Part shown: positions 24,195 to 31,161 of the stretch, in pieces
Numbering within the stretch: position 1 is the stretch's first letter
How the letters are laid out: each line of letters opens with the position of its first letter
Assembly (NCBI RefSeq): GCF_016859125.1
Contig: NZ_CP069338.1
Span: 9,179,501-9,243,500, forward strand
Reading direction: 5' to 3'
Length of the DNA: 64,000 nt
From: Archangium violaceum
GTDB lineage: Bacteria; Myxococcota; Myxococcia; Myxococcales; Myxococcaceae
Translations under genes and position numbers: made by a program
Notes under the pieces: model-generated
What the model saw: the letters and a program-made list of their open reading frames with translations, nothing else
What the model was told of the DNA's origin: nothing
Database searches by the model: none

Positions 24195-24205
24195 GAGAAG
24201 GGGCG
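24195..24205 (-). promoter_or_regulatory. Start-associated sequence CGCCCCTTCTC, copy 11
   Basis: Exact motif, six bases (CTCGGC) before ATG 24188. Confidence 0.6.
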
Positions 24206-24298
24206 GCCGTGGCGTCTCTGGCGACGAAGGGGCAGGCACCGCTCGTGCACGCCTCTCTGCAAGCGACGCCTCCCTCTCGCGTCGCGCCGAGGAACACG

Positions 24299-25009
24299 AT
24301 GCGACCCTACTACTCGAACGACTCCGTCACCCTGTACCACGGCGACTGCCGCGACCTGTCGCTGGACCCCCTGTCTCACTCCGTGGACCTGCTGCTCACC
24401 GACCCACCTTACGGCATGGCCTATGAGGGGGGCAGCGCGGGCGGAGCGCCCATCCGCGGGGACGGCTCGCGCCAGGGCGTGCGCGTGCTGCGCCAGGCGC
24501 TCTCCGTCGTCGGCCGCGTGCTCGCGCCGGACGCTCATGCCTATGTGTTCTGCCACTGGGAGAGCTGGCCCGACTTCTTCGATGCCGTCTCCTGCCACGC
24601 CCGCGTGAAGCAGGCGCTCATCTGGTGGAAGGCGCGTGGCGGCTCCGGCGACTGCGCGGCCGGGTACGCGCCGGACTACGAGGTGGTGCTGTATGCGTCC
24701 GGGCCGAAGCGCCGGCCGCTCGCCGGGAAGCGCCATGGTGCGGTGCTGAAGGACTTCCCTCCGGTGCCCCCGCGCCAGCGCACGCACCCCACGGAGAAGC
24801 CTGTACCGCTGCTGGCCCACCTGGTCGCGAAGTCCTGCCCGGCGGGCGGGCTGGTGTTGGACCCCTTCGCGGGCACCGGGGCCACGTTGGTGGCAGCGCA
24901 GCAGCTCGGCCGCCGGGCCGTGGGCGTTGAGCTCGAGGAGCGCTACTGCGAGGCAGCGGCACGCCGGCTGGAGCGCGCCGCAGGAGTGGGGCCCAGCCGC
25001 GCGGCGTGA
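24299..25009 (+). CDS. Orphan DNA methyltransferase (N4-cytosine/N6-adenine)
   Basis: A 236-aa amino-methyltransferase using S-adenosylmethionine. Catalytic motif IV DPPYGMAYE is near residue 40, before motif I DPFAGTGATLVAAQQLG near 190. This is the circularly permuted beta-type order. HPTEKPVPLLAHL precedes motif I, as in this class. GAGGAACACG precedes ATG 24299. No restriction endonuclease gene is nearby, so it probably protects phage DNA or regulates. Target sequence cannot be predicted. Confidence 0.88.
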   Translation: MRPYYSNDSVTLYHGDCRDLSLDPLSHSVDLLLTDPPYGMAYEGGSAGGAPIRGDGSRQGVRVLRQALSVVGRVLAPDAHAYVFCHWESWPDFFDAVSCHARVKQALIWWKARGGSGDCAAGYAPDYEVVLYASGPKRRPLAGKRHGAVLKDFPPVPPRQRTHPTEKPVPLLAHLVAKSCPAGGLVLDPFAGTGATLVAAQQLGRRAVGVELEERYCEAAARRLERAAGVGPSRAA

Positions 25010-25100
25010 ACCAGGTGCTGCTCGCAGCAACACGCGCGGCGGGGCGGAGGGCGGGCAGCACCCGAACGACAGAGGGCTCCCGCCCCACTTCCGCAGGGCT

Positions 25101-25143
25101 CCCGCGATTCTCCCTCCAAACTCCCGCGCGGGAGATTCGCGGG
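25101..25143. promoter_or_regulatory. Nested inverted repeats between methyltransferase and kinase-like gene
   Basis: Outer arms of 14 bases at 25101-25114 and 25130-25143 match with one mismatch. Inside is a perfect palindrome CTCCCGCGCGGGAG (25121-25134), giving two mutually exclusive structures. It could be the methyltransferase terminator (no T run) or an operator for the gene starting at 25184. Confidence 0.4.
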
Positions 25144-25183
25144 ATGAGCAGGGGGGGAGGAGTCGTCCTGCTCTGACGGGACG

Positions 25184-26089
25184 GTGAATATCCACCGAGA
25201 GACAGCGTCAGTGCGGGTGAGGTACAACAGGGCGCGGGAGAGCCGCGCCTTGAACGACAGCCAACAGCAGCGAGGGAACACACTTGGGCAGTACCGCCTC
25301 GGACCGAGGTACAGGGGCACCGGAGAGCTGGGCCGCGTCTACCGCGCCCACCACGTGGAGACGGGCAGGCCCGCTCTGGTGGTGCAGCGCACGGAGCGCC
25401 AGGCAGATGATGCCCCCCTCGCCGACTGGCAGGTGCGCGTCACCTCTTCCGTGTCTCCAGCCTTCCTCGCCCTCGAGGTGGAGCGCGCCCCCGAGGGTGG
25501 GGATCCGCTGGATGTGGCTGGGGAGCTCGTGTTCATGCTCGAGGACGCCGCCCAGGCCGCCGACACCACCATCAACCGCCCGGAGACGATGCCGCACCTG
25601 CTCAGCGCCCCCCGGCCCACTCCGCGCACCTCCCATGCCCCCCGCGCGGAGCCGACCTCCTGGAGGCGCCCGGCGTTCGCAGCTGCTGCTACAGCCCTCG
25701 CTGCTGCCGCCCTCCTGCACCTCTCTGGTTCTCCGCTGCTGGGCCCAGCCGGGCTGGATGCCGGCGACGAGCTGGCCCTAGCGGATGAGGCAGGGTGGGG
25801 TGGTAGCGAGGCGGCTACAGGGTTGGTGCTCACCAACATGGCGGACAGCGAGCCCATCATCCTGGCTCGCGCTCTTCCCAAGAAGCCCTTCGCCAACCAG
25901 AAGCGGCCCCCGTGTGACAGGGATGTTGAGGCGGAGATCTTCGGTGGGTGCTGGGTCGCAACGGACAAGGTCACGCCATGTCCCGATAAGCTGTATGAAT
26001 TTGAAGGCAAATGCTATCTGCCGGCCGCCAAGCCGGAGTCGCGACCAGCCGCCATGTCTCGACATCCTCTTGCGTTTGACCGGCCGTAG
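25184..26089 (+). CDS. Degenerate Ser/Thr kinase-like membrane protein
   Basis: A 301-aa protein. Residues 34-70 (LGQYRLGPRYRGTGELGRVYRAHHVETGRPALVVQ) resemble the glycine loop and N-lobe of myxobacterial Pkn kinases, but the VAIK lysine is replaced (ALVVQ). There is no HRD or DFG, so it cannot be an active kinase. A TM segment lies at about 165-185 (FAAAATALAAAALLHL). The tail has CDRDVEAEIFGGCWVATDKVTPCPDKLYEFEGKCYLP, a Cys pattern I know from myxobacterial kinase-linked proteins. It looks host-derived. Start is uncertain (GTG 25184; TTG 25250 possible). Confidence 0.6.
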   Translation: MNIHRETASVRVRYNRARESRALNDSQQQRGNTLGQYRLGPRYRGTGELGRVYRAHHVETGRPALVVQRTERQADDAPLADWQVRVTSSVSPAFLALEVERAPEGGDPLDVAGELVFMLEDAAQAADTTINRPETMPHLLSAPRPTPRTSHAPRAEPTSWRRPAFAAAATALAAAALLHLSGSPLLGPAGLDAGDELALADEAGWGGSEAATGLVLTNMADSEPIILARALPKKPFANQKRPPCDRDVEAEIFGGCWVATDKVTPCPDKLYEFEGKCYLPAAKPESRPAAMSRHPLAFDRP

Positions 26090-26750
26090 CTGTAACTATC
26101 TCCCTTGGCTTCTGTTTCTCTGTCGCCGGACCACCTGTGGGCTAGCAGGTACCGGCGACACCCCACACCAAGAACGCGTCGACCACCGTCGCACGGTCGA
26201 CCCGAGAAGCCCGCCCCTACGGACTGCCCTGGGGGTCGGCCCAGGACGCCTCGCGCGAGTCTAGCCCCTCGCGCTGAGGCGTCTGTTTTTTTGGGGTGAG
26301 CGATGGGGGAGTGTCGCAGCAGCACCCGAGAGCACCGTGCCGTAGCGGCGCCTGCGTGGCGCGTCCGCAGTGGACGACGCATGGCGACCCGGCGCTCGGT
26401 GTCAGTCGCCAACTCAGACAGCCTCAATGCGTTGCATGGCAATCGCTCGCGGCCTGGGTCCGCCCTGACACGTGGCGCGCTGCGTCCACCCAAAATCGTC
26501 ACCACTGCGAGTGAGGGCGACAAGTTGGGCGTCCGGATTTCGGGACAGGTCAGCCAGCCTGTGGACGCACTGCGCCGTTCTGGCGCACCCGCCCGCTCTG
26601 TTCTGGGTCAAGGGGTTTGGCGCGCAGATTGTAAGCCAGAGAACACAGCGTAACGTGGGTCATGCGGTGGGATGCGGGGGAATCACCAACACAGAGCAGA
26701 GCTGGCGCGGAGCCCTCACTCCGCGCGCTGTCGAGGACCGCGTGAGGACG
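26090..26750. other. Non-coding stretch before excisionase
   Basis: About 660 bases without a convincing gene. It holds a terminator (26247-26292) and a seven-base inverted repeat GTCGACC/GGTCGAC (26178-26201). The rest shows no ORF with start signals or codon bias. Promoters and recombinase arm sites for the int/xis module would be expected here but I cannot identify them. Confidence 0.35.
26247..26292 (+). terminator. Rho-independent terminator
   Basis: Stem CGCCTCGCGCGAG / CTCGCGCTGAGGCG with one bulge, followed by a seven-T run (26286-26292). It ends transcripts from the kinase-like gene and shields the xis/int genes. Confidence 0.8.
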
Positions 26751-26975
26751 ATGACCAACTGCAACAACAACGAAAGGATGGTGGCGCCAATGCCGGACGA
26801 CTCCGCGTGGACAGTGGCCGAGGCGGCCACGTTCCTCGGAATTGCGAGGAGCACCCTCTATCGGAAGGCAGCGGAAGGAGCAGTGCCCAGCTTCAAGGTG
26901 GGGGGCGCGTTGCGCTTCAGCCCCGCGAAGCTCAGGGAGTGGCGGGATGCCCAGTTGCACGGGGCGGGGGTGTAG
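26751..26975 (+). CDS. Excisionase-like HTH protein
   Basis: A 74-aa protein with a winged helix-turn-helix of the MerR/HTH_17 excisionase type (WTVAEAATFLGIARSTLYRKAAEGAVPSFKVGGALRFSPAKLREW). It lies three bases before the integrase gene. It probably controls direction of recombination and may repress int. Start is uncertain: ATG 26751 (GAGG four bases before) or ATG 26791 (MPDDSAWTV). Confidence 0.75.
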   Translation: MTNCNNNERMVAPMPDDSAWTVAEAATFLGIARSTLYRKAAEGAVPSFKVGGALRFSPAKLREWRDAQLHGAGV

Positions 26976-26978
26976 CCG

Positions 26979-28040
26979 GTGGCCTACGCGTACAAGAACC
27001 CCAAGAGCGGCTCCTACATCGGAGGCTGGAAGGACCGTCACGGGAAGGCGGTGCGCAAGACGCTGCCGAGCGTGCGCACCCTCACGGAGGCCCGCCGCTA
27101 CGCCGAGGACATGGAGAGGCAGGAGTGGCGGATCGCCCAGGGCCTGGACGAGGCCCGGCCGACGACGCTCACCGTGGCCGAGGGCATCAGGGGGTACTTG
27201 GATCTTCTGCCGGTGGAGTACTCCTCGAGGAAGGACGTGGCGGGCCGACTTAAGCGGGTGGCGTCAGCGCTGGGCGACAAGCCCATGAACGAGGTGACGC
27301 CCGCGGACGTGATGAAGCTGCTGGCCGCAGCCACGGACCTGTCGCCCCAGACGCGTGAGCACCTGCGCATGGCGGGGCAGGGGCTCTACACCCGGATGAC
27401 GAAGGCGCGGCTCTACCAGGGACCCAACCCCTTCAAGGAGACGCCGAAGGTGCGCGTCCCGCGGCGGGAGGTGGCTGTCTTCGACCCTGATCACCTGCCC
27501 CGGCTGATGGAGGAGCTCAAGCCGCACCACCGGGCCGTTGCTCTCTTCGGACTGCTGACGGCCTGCCGCAAGGGCGAGGTGAGCGCGCTCCTGAAGGAGG
27601 ATGTGCACCTCGACAAGCGCTACGTGGTGGTGCGCCGTAGCGGCCGGCGGGACACCACGAAGGGCAACCGGGACCGGCGCGTACCCATCGCTGAGGCCCT
27701 CGTCCCGGTGCTGCAGGAGCAGCTCCGGACCCCGGGCCCGTACCTCTTCCCTCGCCCGGGCAGCAAGGAGCCGTACAGCAGGAACTGGCGGATCCATGAG
27801 GTCATCCAGCGGGCGTGCAGGCGGGCGGGTCTGCCCAAGGGGTTGCGCTTCAAGGCGCTGCGGGCGACCTGGGCCACCCAGGCCGTGGCGCGCACCGGAG
27901 ACCTGCGCCTGGCGCAACTGGTTCTCGGCCACGCGGACCCGCGCACGACGGCGGACCACTACGCCCGGGCTCTGCCAGCCCACCTGCAGCAGGGGGCGGA
28001 GATGGTGGCGGACGTTCTCAATCCGTTGAGTGGGCGTTGA
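26979..28040 (+). CDS. Tyrosine integrase
   Basis: A 353-aa site-specific recombinase for prophage integration. There is an N-terminal arm-binding region (YAYKNPKSGSYIGGWKDRHGKAV), a SAM-like core-binding domain (about 60-150), and a catalytic domain with the first Arg in LLTACRKGEVSAL, the second Arg in FKALRATWAT, His in LGHADPRTTADHYA and the nucleophile Tyr in the same block. The residue three before the second Arg, usually His, is Lys here. GTG 26979 starts three bases after the excisionase stop. It ends 125 bases from the tRNA-derived attachment site. Confidence 0.92.
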   Translation: MAYAYKNPKSGSYIGGWKDRHGKAVRKTLPSVRTLTEARRYAEDMERQEWRIAQGLDEARPTTLTVAEGIRGYLDLLPVEYSSRKDVAGRLKRVASALGDKPMNEVTPADVMKLLAAATDLSPQTREHLRMAGQGLYTRMTKARLYQGPNPFKETPKVRVPRREVAVFDPDHLPRLMEELKPHHRAVALFGLLTACRKGEVSALLKEDVHLDKRYVVVRRSGRRDTTKGNRDRRVPIAEALVPVLQEQLRTPGPYLFPRPGSKEPYSRNWRIHEVIQRACRRAGLPKGLRFKALRATWATQAVARTGDLRLAQLVLGHADPRTTADHYARALPAHLQQGAEMVADVLNPLSGR

Positions 28041-28165
28041 GAAAAATCCGACGAAGGCCGGGCACGGCAGCACAACACCGAGAAACAAGAGGAGGCCAGC
28101 AACGTGAATAAAAACAATGGGATGCGAAGGCGGATGACGCCGGAACAAGGGAGAGAACCAGCGGG

Positions 28166-28214
28166 CGACGGTTTCCTAAACCGCAGGCCGCTGGTTCGAT
28201 TCCAGCCGGGGCCA
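28166..28214 (+). other. Attachment site: 3' half of tRNA-Arg(CCU)
   Basis: From about 28166 the sequence matches the anticodon arm (loop TTCCTAA, anticodon CCT), variable loop, T arm (GCTGG-TTCGATT-CCAGC) and the 3' acceptor strand (CGGGGCC-A) of a tRNA-Arg. No matching 5' half (GGCCCCG) lies upstream, so it is not a full tRNA. It is the copy left at one end when a phage integrates in the 3' part of a tRNA gene. The intact tRNA should lie at the left end, outside the window. Confidence 0.75.
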
Positions 28215-28217
28215 CTC

Positions 28218-28255
28218 GCCCTGCTTCCCAAGTCCGCGGAAGCAGGGCATTTTTC
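28218..28255 (+). terminator. Rho-independent terminator of the tRNA locus
   Basis: Stem GCCCTGCTTCC / GGAAGCAGGGC with a nine-base loop, followed by ATTTTTCT. It lies just after the tRNA half, so it was probably the host tRNA's terminator and marks the start of chromosomal DNA. Confidence 0.8.
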
Positions 28256-28427
28256 TGTCCGGTGGCGTTCAGCGGCGTTCAGGAGTGTTCGCCCGATTTG
28301 GTACCCGTTTGGTACCAGGGCCACCCCTCCTGACGCGCGGTCTCGGTTGCGCCTCAAACCACCCGAGCAGCCAGGGGCTCCACGGAAGCCCGTGGGAGCC
28401 CATCAACGTGGCATAAGCCTTCCTGTC

Positions 28428-30716
28428 ATGAATATCTTTGCCTGCCTCGTCCATGAGAGCCGCGAGTGCGTCATCGACCTGGTGCGCAACCTCCACCACC
28501 TGGACCCGGACTCGCGCATCCTCCTCTACAACGGGGGCTGTGACACGACGCTGCTCCAGAGCTTTCCCTTCGAGCGCTACAACGCCATCGTCCACCCCAG
28601 CGCACGCCCCATGAAGTGGGGCTGGCTCCACGACTTCGCGCTCGACTGCTTCCGCTTCGCCCTGGAGCACCACCCGTTCGACACGATGACCATCGTGGAC
28701 TCGGACCAGCTCGGGCTGCGCCCCGGGTACTCGGCCTTTCTGGGCGAGTTCCTCTCCCAGAACCCGGGGGCCGGGCTGCTCGGCAACGTGCAGACGCCCA
28801 ACGATCCGGGCCCCCTGGCCGCGCCCGCCCTCCACGCGCGCAAGGAACTGGAGCTGTGGCGCCCCTTCCTGCGCAAGTTCCCCGACGGAGAGTCCAAGTT
28901 CGTCCACTGGACCTTCTGGCCCTCCACCGTCTTCTCCGCCGACGCCGCGAGAGACCTGGTGACGCTGTGGGACACGGACTCGCAGCTGCGCGACCTCCTC
29001 CAGCGCTCGCGCATCTGGGCCACGGAGGAGGTCCTCTTCCCCACCCTCGTCGCCCTGCTCGGCCACCGCGTCCTCACCAGCCCGTGCCACTATGACGTGG
29101 TCAGGTATCGCGTCCGCTACACCGTCCCCCAGCTGGAGGCCGCCATGGCCCGGCGGGACAGCTTCTGGGCCCACCCCGTGCCCCGCCGCTACGACGACCC
29201 GCTGCGCACCCACGTGCGCGCCCGGTTCCATGAGTATGCGGCGCCAGGCAACCCCGTGGCGGCCCAGGCCCCCCAGGGCGCAACGCCTGCCCCCGGCCCG
29301 CTCCCGCGGAGCGAGGACACGCCGCGGCCCCGCCTGCTCCTGACCTGGCCCATCCTCTCCGAGATGCGCAAGGTCGAGGGCTGGCTCTCCGACGAAGAAG
29401 CCGACCTGCTCATCGCCTCCGCCTCCCATGCCCTCGGCGCGTTGCCCGCCCCGCATGCCGTCGTGGAGGTGGGCAGCTTCTGTGGCAAGGCCACCCTCGT
29501 CCTCGCCCGCGTCGCCGAGGCCCTCGGCACCTCCGCGCCCATCCATGCCATCGACCCGGGGGATGGTGTCGTCGGCGCACGCGACCGCAACCTCCAGCAG
29601 CTCAGCCCCACGCGCCACAAGCTCCAGCGCACCCTCTTGCTCGCGGGCCTCGAGCCTCGCGTCAAGGTCCACTTCCAGCAAGCCCCCCAGGTCCCCTGGA
29701 GCGAGCCCATCGGCTTCCTCCTCATCGACGGCCTGCACGACTACGGCAGCGTCGCCGCCGACTTCCACCACCTGGAGCCCTGGCTCGCCGTGGGCGGGCT
29801 CGTCGCGTTCCATGACTGCGCGGACTACTTCCCCGGGGTGAAGCGCTTCGTCCAGGAGCTCCTCCACGCCGGACGTTTCCGGCGCCTGCACGCCTCAGGC
29901 AGCCTCGTGGTCCTGGAGAAGCGGGCCGCCGCGGAGCGCACGGAGGCCGTTCCCGGACAGCCGCGCATCGAGGTGGCCACGGCGGGTCCGCTCGTCTCCT
30001 GCCTCATGCCCACCCACAACCGGCGCCCGTTCATCCCCCTGGCCCTGCGCTGGTTCCTCGCCCAGGACTGGCCCTCCCGGGAGCTCGTCATCGTCGATGA
30101 TGGCTCCGACCCTGTCTCGGACCTCCTCCCCGACGACGCGCGAATCCGCTACCTCCGTCTGGAGCGCAAGCACTCCCTCGGGGCCAAGCGCAACCTCGCC
30201 TGCCAGAGCGCAAAGGGAGACATCCTCGTCCACTGGGACGATGACGACTGGTCCGCGCCCCACCGGCTCACGTATCAGGTCTCGTCCCTGCTCCAGGAGG
30301 GCGCCGACGTCTGTGGGCTGACGCGCCTCTACTACCACCAGCCGGCCACGGGCCGCTCCTGGCAGTACCAGTACCCGGACGGGCAGCGTCCCTGGGTGGC
30401 CGGCAACACCCTCTGCTACACGCGGGACTTCTGGCGCGGCAATCCCTTCCCAGACATCAACGTCGGAGAGGATGCACGCTTCCTCTGGAATGCTCCATCC
30501 CGGCGGCTGCTCTCCCTGGCGGACAGCACCTTCTTCGTTGCCTTCATCCATTCCACCAACGTGGACCTCAAGCGCGTCCATCACGCCTGGTGGCACCCCC
30601 ATCCCACCGAGGCCCTGCGGACCCTCATGGGTGAAGCCTTCGACACCTACGCGCAGCTCCTCACCTCCGAGGCTCCTCTCTTGCCCCACGCCCAGGCTAT
30701 CGGCACTCGCTCGTGA
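28428..30716 (+). CDS. Three-domain glycosyltransferase / methyltransferase
   Basis: A 762-aa protein. Residues 1 to about 260 resemble an N-terminal glycosyltransferase-like domain (MNIFACLVHESRECVIDLVRNLHHLDPDSRILLYNGG, FDTMTIVDSDQLGL). Residues about 340-480 are a Methyltransf_24-type SAM domain (VVEVGSFCGKATLVLARV, IHAIDPGDG, FLLIDGLHDYGSVAADF). Residues about 520-762 are a GT2 family domain (SCLMPTHNRRPFIPLAL, LVIVDDGSD, ILVHWDDDDWSAPHR). The DDDD is the likely nucleotide-sugar/metal site. It probably builds and methylates a surface glycan. It is the first host gene beyond the attachment site. Start chosen at ATG 28428 where homology-like sequence begins; no Shine-Dalgarno is obvious. 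Confidence 0.75.
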   Translation: MNIFACLVHESRECVIDLVRNLHHLDPDSRILLYNGGCDTTLLQSFPFERYNAIVHPSARPMKWGWLHDFALDCFRFALEHHPFDTMTIVDSDQLGLRPGYSAFLGEFLSQNPGAGLLGNVQTPNDPGPLAAPALHARKELELWRPFLRKFPDGESKFVHWTFWPSTVFSADAARDLVTLWDTDSQLRDLLQRSRIWATEEVLFPTLVALLGHRVLTSPCHYDVVRYRVRYTVPQLEAAMARRDSFWAHPVPRRYDDPLRTHVRARFHEYAAPGNPVAAQAPQGATPAPGPLPRSEDTPRPRLLLTWPILSEMRKVEGWLSDEEADLLIASASHALGALPAPHAVVEVGSFCGKATLVLARVAEALGTSAPIHAIDPGDGVVGARDRNLQQLSPTRHKLQRTLLLAGLEPRVKVHFQQAPQVPWSEPIGFLLIDGLHDYGSVAADFHHLEPWLAVGGLVAFHDCADYFPGVKRFVQELLHAGRFRRLHASGSLVVLEKRAAAERTEAVPGQPRIEVATAGPLVSCLMPTHNRRPFIPLALRWFLAQDWPSRELVIVDDGSDPVSDLLPDDARIRYLRLERKHSLGAKRNLACQSAKGDILVHWDDDDWSAPHRLTYQVSSLLQEGADVCGLTRLYYHQPATGRSWQYQYPDGQRPWVAGNTLCYTRDFWRGNPFPDINVGEDARFLWNAPSRRLLSLADSTFFVAFIHSTNVDLKRVHHAWWHPHPTEALRTLMGEAFDTYAQLLTSEAPLLPHAQAIGTRS

Positions 30717-31161
30717 GGTTTGCCCGAGGCGGAGGCACCAGGGAGGCCCCACGCCGTAACAGGAGACCGGGTGTCAGAACGCATCGATGATTGTACTACA
30801 GTCGGACTTTGGTCTCTGCGCCCTGGAAGTTGTGGTTACCTACCCAGCAAGGAAGCACAACATGCAGGAGAGCGGGACCGAAGTCCCGCTGTAGTACTAA
30901 GGGGAGTGGATGGTGGGGGGCCCGAAGGTGAACCGGTAGGGCGGGTAGGAGCTGTTGCCCTCGAGGCCCGCGTATCCACAGGCCATGAGCCCGAAGTTGC
31001 TGCTGCGGTCGCCGGGCTTTGCCCCATACAGCTCCCGCTGGTTGTTGTGGCCACCGAGCGCTCGACGTGGAGCACCGAGAAGTCCAGCGGCAGCTGTATG
31101 GACGCTGCTACATTGCTGGCAGGTGTGGGAGCACCCGCGGAATTACTCAAGAAGGTGCGTG
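30717..31161. other. Non-coding stretch with small inverted-repeat element
   Basis: Between the glycosyltransferase and the DUF4157 gene. It contains the 105-bp inverted-repeat element (30793-30897) and otherwise no gene I can support. A promoter for the DUF4157 gene is expected near 31100 but not recognised. Confidence 0.4.
30793..30897. repeat. MITE-like element with 22-bp inverted repeats
   Basis: Bases 30793-30814 and 30876-30897 are inverted repeats with about three mismatches (ends GTACTACAG / CTGTAGTAC), 61 bases apart. The inner sequence has no coding sense. It may be a transposon remnant (both ends of an IS) or a structured element. No target duplication is clear. Confidence 0.45.

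Noticed and set aside
28166-28214. Complete tRNA gene
   Set aside because: The 5' acceptor and D arm are missing; only the 3' half is present.
1-28214. Mu-like or contractile-tailed phage
   Set aside because: No sheath, baseplate or Mu transposase; a tyrosine integrase, G/GT chaperones and distal-tail genes fit a siphovirus.
28104-28427. Extension of the glycosyltransferase gene upstream to 28104
   Set aside because: It would translate through the tRNA half and its terminator; protein-like sequence begins at ATG 28428.
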